A DNA stretch of 64,000 nucleotides from JAJEFO01 sp965209045 (GTDB taxonomy: Bacteria; Pseudomonadota; Alphaproteobacteria; Rhodobacterales; Rhodobacteraceae): positions 1,550,001 to 1,614,000 of the forward strand of contig CBDBPW010000003.1 of NCBI GenBank assembly GCA_965209045.1. Reading direction: 5' to 3'. The position numbers and the translations under genes were made by a program. Below, one piece after another: positions 59,408 through 64,000 of this stretch (position 1 is its first letter; each line of letters starts with the position of its first letter). The notes beneath the pieces are model-generated. The model saw nothing but the letters and a program-made list of their open reading frames with translations, did no database searches and was not told the origin of the DNA.

Positions 59408-60475
59408 TTGGCACTTGCGGCAAGAACGCAGCTAACGGTCTGGGGCATCGCCATGGCGGTCTTTCTCGCTGTCATGTGGCTTCTCGGCGACGTCATCCTG
59501 CCCTTCGTCATCGGTGCGGCCATTGCATACTGCCTTGATCCGTTCGCGGATCGGCTGGAACGGCTGGGATGCTCTCGGGCGATTGCCACGGGCCTCATCA
59601 CGTTCCTGGCCATTTTCGCGTTCTGCGTCACCATACTCCTGATACTGCCCACGCTCCTGAACCAGGCTGCCGGCCTCGTGGCGGCGGCACCCGTGATCGC
59701 ATCGGATCTTCAAGCGTTCCTGCTCGAAAGAATCCCTGCACTCGGGGACGCGAATTCGACGATTCGGCGCTCCCTTGCCACTCTCGGAGAGACGGTCCAA
59801 GCCAAGGGCGGCGAACTCCTGAACACGGTCATTGCCTCGTTCTCCGGCATCGTGAATCTCGTGGTACTCATTGTCGTGGTTCCCGTGGTCGCGTTCTACC
59901 TGCTCTACGACTGGGACAGAATCGTCACCACGATCGACTCGCTCCTGCCCCTCGACCACGCGCCGACGATCCGGCGCATTGCCAGCGACATTGACAGGAC
60001 CATGGCCGGCTTTGTGCGCGGCCAAGGCACCGTGTGCCTGATCCTGGGCATCTACTATGCCGTTGCGTTGATGCTGGTCGGGCTGAATTTCGGGCTGGTG
60101 GTTGGCGCGGTCGCCGGAGCCCTGACATTCATTCCCTACGTCGGAGCCCTTGTGGGCGGCGCATTGGCCCTTGGTCTCGCCCTTTTCCAGTTCTGGGGAG
60201 ACTGGCTCTGGATCCTGCTGGTCTACGCAATCTTCCAGTCCGGCCAGTTCGTCGAGGGCAACATCCTGACGCCGCGCCTTGTCGGTTCCTCGGTTGGACT
60301 GCATCCCGTCTGGCTGATCTTCTCGCTGTCGGCCTTCGGTGCGCTGTTCGGGTTCGTCGGACTTCTTGTCGCCGTTCCCGTCGCCGCCGCCATTGGCGTG
60401 ATTTCCCGGTTTGGCATCGAGCAGTACAGGGAAAGCCGCCTCTTCAAGGGTGTGGCGGGACGGGACGACAACTGA
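59408..60475 (+). CDS. AI-2E/PerM family membrane transporter
   Basis: 355-residue membrane protein of the AI-2 exporter/PerM family, with eight hydrophobic segments in the two-part family layout. A TTG start at 59408 is used because AGGGAG lies 7 bases upstream and the first helix begins directly after it. Family segments are VVPVVAFYLLYDWDRI, FVRGQGTVCLILGIYYA and NILTPRLVGSSVGLHPVW. Substrates of such proteins range from AI-2 to sodium/proton exchange, so none is assigned. It lies 3 bases before hdaA in a conserved alphaproteobacterial order. Confidence 0.88.
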   Translation: MALAARTQLTVWGIAMAVFLAVMWLLGDVILPFVIGAAIAYCLDPFADRLERLGCSRAIATGLITFLAIFAFCVTILLILPTLLNQAAGLVAAAPVIASDLQAFLLERIPALGDANSTIRRSLATLGETVQAKGGELLNTVIASFSGIVNLVVLIVVVPVVAFYLLYDWDRIVTTIDSLLPLDHAPTIRRIASDIDRTMAGFVRGQGTVCLILGIYYAVALMLVGLNFGLVVGAVAGALTFIPYVGALVGGALALGLALFQFWGDWLWILLVYAIFQSGQFVEGNILTPRLVGSSVGLHPVWLIFSLSAFGALFGFVGLLVAVPVAAAIGVISRFGIEQYRESRLFKGVAGRDDN

Positions 60476-60478
60476 GGC

Positions 60479-61153
60479 ATGGTGCAGCAACTGATCCTGG
60501 ATCTCCCGGTTCGGACCTCCCTTGAACGGGGAGACTTCCTTGTCTCGGAAGTCAATCAACTCGCCGTGTCACGGCTGGAAGAACCCTCGACCTGGCCAAA
60601 CGGAAAGTTGGTTCTCGTCGGTCCGGAAGGCGCCGGCAAGACCCATCTGGCCCATATCTGGGCGGAACAGGAGGGCGCGCGCCTTGTGCACCCGCCGGAT
60701 CTGGAAAGGCTGGACATTGGAAAGTTCGACGAATCCGTGGCCCTCGACGACGCAGACAGGATCGAAAGCGCCGCCGAAAGGGCGTTGCTTCATCTGCACA
60801 ACCAGGTCGCCGCGTCGGGTCATTGCCTGCTGCTCACCGCCCGCCGTGCACCCCGCTACTGGAATGTCGGCCTTCCTGACCTGAGAAGCCGCATGGAAGC
60901 GACGGACGTGGTGCGCATCGACGCACCCGACGAAGCCCTGCTTGGCGCAGTGTTGATGAAGCTCTTTGCAGATCGCCAGAACGCCGTGACGCCATCGGCT
61001 ATCAGCTGGCTGACCAGGCACATGGACCGTTCCTTTGCGGAAGCGCAGCGCATCGTGGCTGCAATTGACGCACGTGCGCTTGCAGAGCGTCGCAAGGTCA
61101 CCCGCAACCTCGCCGCAGAGGTTCTGGACAAGCAGCGGGACAAGGGTCCATAA
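60479..61153 (+). CDS. hdaA: DnaA-related regulator HdaA
   Basis: 224-residue homologue of the DnaA AAA+ domain without the DNA-binding C-terminal domain. In alphaproteobacteria HdaA works with the sliding clamp to drive DnaA-ATP hydrolysis and prevent re-initiation. The N-terminus MVQQLILDLP contains the clamp-binding QLxLDLP-type motif. Walker A is GPEGAGKTHLAHIW. The Walker B position reads ESVALDDADRIE, and sensor-2 region RSFAEAQRIVAAID. Just downstream of the perM-type gene and upstream of ppk. Confidence 0.9.
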   Translation: MVQQLILDLPVRTSLERGDFLVSEVNQLAVSRLEEPSTWPNGKLVLVGPEGAGKTHLAHIWAEQEGARLVHPPDLERLDIGKFDESVALDDADRIESAAERALLHLHNQVAASGHCLLLTARRAPRYWNVGLPDLRSRMEATDVVRIDAPDEALLGAVLMKLFADRQNAVTPSAISWLTRHMDRSFAEAQRIVAAIDARALAERRKVTRNLAAEVLDKQRDKGP

Positions 61154-61171
61154 TCTTCATCCCTCCGAAAC

Positions 61172-63370
61172 ATGGACGGTCCAACAGGTGTCATGAACGC
61201 GTTCACCAACTTTCTGTCAGCCCCCATGCCCCAGCCAAGGGAGCTTGGGGGGAAGGACTTCTCCGGTCCAGACCGTTTCATCAACCGGGAACTGTCGTGG
61301 CTCGCCTTCAACAGGCGCGTACTGGAAGAAGCGAAGAATCCGCGCGTTCCGCTCCTGGAACGGCTGAGGTTCCTGTCGATCTCCGCGACAAACCTGGACG
61401 AATTCTACACCGTGCGCGTGGCCGGGTTGCGCGAGCTTGCGCATACCGGGAACACGACACCTGCGGCGGACGGCCTGTCGCCCGCCGAGCAACTCGTCCT
61501 GATCGACACCGACACGCGTCGGCTGGAGAACGAGCAACAGGAGGTCTGGGAGACGCTGCAAACGGAAATGGCAAGGCACAGAATCTGCCTTCTGACACGC
61601 GAGGAGCTGTCCAAGGGAGACAAGACGCACCTTGAACACTTCTTCCTCAGTCAGGTCTTCCCGATCCTGTCGCCGCTGGCCATCGATCCGGCGCACCCGT
61701 TCCCTTTCATTGCGAACGAAGGATACTCGCTTGCGCTGGAATTGCGCCGTCGGACGGACAAGCGGGCGCTGCGCGCGCTCCTGCCGGTGCCCGCCCAGGT
61801 CCAACGTTTCGTGGCGCTTTCTGCAAAGGATGGCATGCATCGGTTCATTCCCCTGGAGGAATTGCTGCTCCTTCATCTCGACAGGCTGTTTCCGGGCTAC
61901 GAGATGGTCGGGCACTGCACCTTTCGCGTGCTTCGCGACAGTGACCTGGAACTCGAGGAAGAGGCGGAAGACCTGGTCCGCGAATTCGAGGTGGCACTGA
62001 AGCGCCGTCGGCGTGGCGAAGTGGTCCGGCTGACCATGTCGGAAGGCGCTCCGCAAGGACTCCGCCGGGTCATCATGGAGGAGCTTCGGGTCTCCGAAGC
62101 CGAGGTTCTTGAACTGCCAGGACTGCTGGGTCTGGGCGATCTGAACGAACTCGTTCTCGACGAGCGCTACGATCTTCTCTGGCCGACATTCCTGCCCCGA
62201 GTGCCTGAGAGGGTGCAGGACCACGATGGCGACATGTTCGCGGCCATACGCCAGAAGGACATGCTGCTGCACCATCCCTATGAGACGTTCGACATGGTCG
62301 TTCGTTTCCTGGCGCAGGCCGCGCGGGACGCCGACGTGGTCGCGATCAAGCAGACGCTCTACAGGACGTCTCGCAACTCGCCCATCGTCGACGCTCTCTG
62401 CGAGGCGGCGGAGGACGGAAAGTCGGTCACGGCACTTGTCGAGCTCAAGGCGCGGTTCGACGAAGCCGCCAACATCCGGCAGTCGCGGCGACTGGAACGG
62501 TCGGGGGCCCACGTTGTCTACGGGTTCCTGCACTACAAGACGCATGCCAAGATATCGACCGTTGTACGCCGCGAAGGCGGAGAACTGGTCACGTACACGC
62601 ATTTCGGCACCGGAAACTACCATCCTGACACCGCAAAGATCTACACGGATCTCTCGCTCTTCACCTGCGATGCCGCGCTGGGCCGTGATGCAACGAAAGT
62701 GTTCAACTACCTGTCCGGCTACGCACAGCCCGAAGGCATGGAGAACCTGCGAATCTCGCCCATCAGCCTGAAGGACACGATTCTGGAGCGGATTGCCGTC
62801 GAGGCCGGACACGCCCGTGCCGGCCGACCGGCAGTGATCTGGGCCAAGATGAATTCGCTCATCGAACCCGACGTGATCGACGCGCTTTACCGCGCCAGCC
62901 AGGCCGGTGTCGAAATCGACCTTGTCGTCAGGGGCAACTGCGGCCTCAGGCCCGGAATCAGGGGGCTGTCTGAAAGCATTCGCGTGAAGTCCGTGGTCGG
63001 TCGGTTTCTTGAGCACAGCAGGATCGTCTGCTTTGGCGCAGGCCATGGCCTGCCGCACAAGAAAGCGAGGGTCTACATCTCTTCTGCCGACTGGATGGGA
63101 CGCAACCTGAACCGACGGGTCGAAACGCTTGTCGAATGCACGAACCCGACCGTCAAGGCGCAGATCGTGAGGCAGATCATGGCCGCAAATCTGGCGGACG
63201 TCGCGCAAAGCTGGATTCTTGGTCCCGATGGCAGCTACTCCCGCGCGGAAGTGCCGGAGAACGAGACGGCATTCAGTTGCCATCGGTTCTTCATGGAGAA
63301 CCCGTCCCTGTCCGGACGCGGATCTGCCGGGGCAGCGGATGTGCCTGCCCTGACTCACAGCGAGGTATAG
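61172..63370 (+). CDS. ppk: Polyphosphate kinase 1
   Basis: Makes polyphosphate from ATP and can run in reverse. The 732-residue protein has the four PPK1 domains: N domain (RFINRELSWLAFNRRVLEEA), head domain, and two C-terminal phospholipase-D-like domains. The autophosphorylated histidine lies in YGFLHYKTHAKIS, and AIKQTLYRTSRNSPIV binds ATP. Two starts are possible, 61172 and 61193; neither has a clear ribosome site, and the longer is given. The exopolyphosphatase gene that often follows is not present. Confidence 0.95.
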   Translation: MDGPTGVMNAFTNFLSAPMPQPRELGGKDFSGPDRFINRELSWLAFNRRVLEEAKNPRVPLLERLRFLSISATNLDEFYTVRVAGLRELAHTGNTTPAADGLSPAEQLVLIDTDTRRLENEQQEVWETLQTEMARHRICLLTREELSKGDKTHLEHFFLSQVFPILSPLAIDPAHPFPFIANEGYSLALELRRRTDKRALRALLPVPAQVQRFVALSAKDGMHRFIPLEELLLLHLDRLFPGYEMVGHCTFRVLRDSDLELEEEAEDLVREFEVALKRRRRGEVVRLTMSEGAPQGLRRVIMEELRVSEAEVLELPGLLGLGDLNELVLDERYDLLWPTFLPRVPERVQDHDGDMFAAIRQKDMLLHHPYETFDMVVRFLAQAARDADVVAIKQTLYRTSRNSPIVDALCEAAEDGKSVTALVELKARFDEAANIRQSRRLERSGAHVVYGFLHYKTHAKISTVVRREGGELVTYTHFGTGNYHPDTAKIYTDLSLFTCDAALGRDATKVFNYLSGYAQPEGMENLRISPISLKDTILERIAVEAGHARAGRPAVIWAKMNSLIEPDVIDALYRASQAGVEIDLVVRGNCGLRPGIRGLSESIRVKSVVGRFLEHSRIVCFGAGHGLPHKKARVYISSADWMGRNLNRRVETLVECTNPTVKAQIVRQIMAANLADVAQSWILGPDGSYSRAEVPENETAFSCHRFFMENPSLSGRGSAGAADVPALTHSEV

Positions 63371-63690
63371 CGGCCGCGTACGTCCGCCGGTCCGGAGGGC
63401 GCGACGCCAAGAAACTCGCACTCTCAGCCAGGTCAATCCGGGGGTCACCCGGACCGAATTCGTGCTCCGGGCGTGCAAGACGTTCGCTGGCTGCGGCCAG
63501 CGTGGTTGGTGCACGCACCATCATCGTGCAGGCCATCGATCAGCGGGCCAGGACCAATTGCGAGAGGCACGGCCTCCGTCCGTGTCCGGATCGCGAACCG
63601 CTCATGCTGGTGCTGCGGACTTCCGGGATCGCCTGCCTGATAGGGCTTTTGGGAACATCTACGGCATTGCGCTGGGAGCGAGCCGAGCGC
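63371..63690. other. 320-base gene-free stretch
   Basis: Between ppk and the convergent partial gene. No ppx remnant, RNA gene or convincing terminator hairpin was recognised. Confidence 0.45.
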
Positions 63691-64000
63691 CTACACTGCC
63701 AGGTCCTCGACCGCCAGCACGCCGGGAAGGGACTTCAGCACTCCCTTGATCTGCGGCGAAACCGGCCAGTCTCCCCCAATGTCAACCGGCACGTCCTGCG
63801 TGGCGCCATCGGGCAATGGCACCGAAAAAGCAGTGATGCGAACAGGGCCCCGACCCTTGATGGAACTGTCGTCCTTGAAGCGCGTCAGAACCGACGCGAT
63901 GCTCGCCACCGCGCCGGGAGCGTCGATCAGCACGTCAATCCCTGCAGAGATGCCGGCCGTCACGACCCCGTCAATCGGCACTGCGGACCGCCCGACAGGA
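63691..64000 (-). CDS. Unknown protein, C-terminal part, runs off the window
   Basis: The frame is open from its stop at 63691 to the window edge, so the true start lies beyond 64000. A GTG at 63981 is an internal possibility. About 103 residues are visible, including GISAGIDVLIDAPGAVASI, KGRGPVRITAF, PVDIGGDWPV and the ending LKSLPGVLAVEDLAV. The composition suggests a beta-rich soluble or exported domain. I do not recognise the family and assign no function. Confidence 0.5.
   Translation of the reverse strand, partial: PVGRSAVPIDGVVTAGISAGIDVLIDAPGAVASIASVLTRFKDDSSIKGRGPVRITAFSVPLPDGATQDVPVDIGGDWPVSPQIKGVLKSLPGVLAVEDLAV

Overview
The window looks like chromosomal DNA of a high-GC alphaproteobacterium, most likely a Rhodobacterales-type (roseobacter-like) marine bacterium. 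This is inferred from gene content and order: yajC-secD-secF leading toward ccmA-ccmB, alr-mlaE-mlaF-radA-cvpA-purF, perM-hdaA-ppk, a 'virulence factor'/MTHFR-like/corrinoid methyltransferase/ASKHA cluster, an XRE-ImmA type regulator, and a Rhizobium-type L-rhamnose locus. No rRNA, tRNA or CRISPR array was found.

Layout. 1-6.2 kb: bioY, then on the minus strand yajC-secD-secF (protein export), a TauE/TSUP permease, a Mth938-domain protein and ccmA-ccmB (cytochrome c biogenesis; ccmC/D/G do not follow). 6.4-11.1 kb: a four-gene one-carbon module (PF13769 protein, MTHFR-like protein, pterin-binding corrinoid methyltransferase, ferredoxin-ASKHA corrinoid activator). 11.3-17.4 kb: gltB-gltD glutamate synthase. 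17.6-22.7 kb: a PanE-like reductase, an XRE/ImmA regulator, a serine/aspartate-glyoxylate aminotransferase and a D-2-hydroxyacid dehydrogenase, with shared sequence boxes upstream of both flanking units. 22.9-24.4 kb: two exported proteins of unknown role. 24.8-33.6 kb: alr, MlaE/MlaF lipid transport, radA, cvpA, purF, lolC-lolD. 33.6-43.9 kb: parE, a signal-less NMT1-like protein, a DUF1523 protein, a P1-family peptidase, an FAD oxidoreductase, a PQQ-type sugar dehydrogenase, a ThuA protein and proS.

44.3-55.0 kb is a complete L-rhamnose locus: rhaI-rhaD on the minus strand diverge from rhaR-S-T-P-Q-U-K across a perfect 17-bp inverted-repeat operator. It would import rhamnose by ABC transport, mutarotate, isomerise and phosphorylate it, then cleave it and oxidise the lactaldehyde.

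55.2-59.2 kb is a nested mobile-element site. A decayed higBA toxin-antitoxin pair was split by an ISAs1-family element (10-bp target duplication TTTGAGCCGG), and that element's transposase gene was split by an IS110/IS1111-type element. Removing the inner element with one CT core restores a 383-codon transposase frame. The non-coding end downstream of the inner transposase folds as a bridge/seek RNA. Its two loops carry guide-like segments that match the actual insertion site and the element's own ends. This is the most interesting feature of the window. A separate strongly structured sequence with two alternative folds lies at 55200-55307.

59.4-64.0 kb: perM-type transporter, hdaA and ppk1, then a truncated unknown gene at the window edge.
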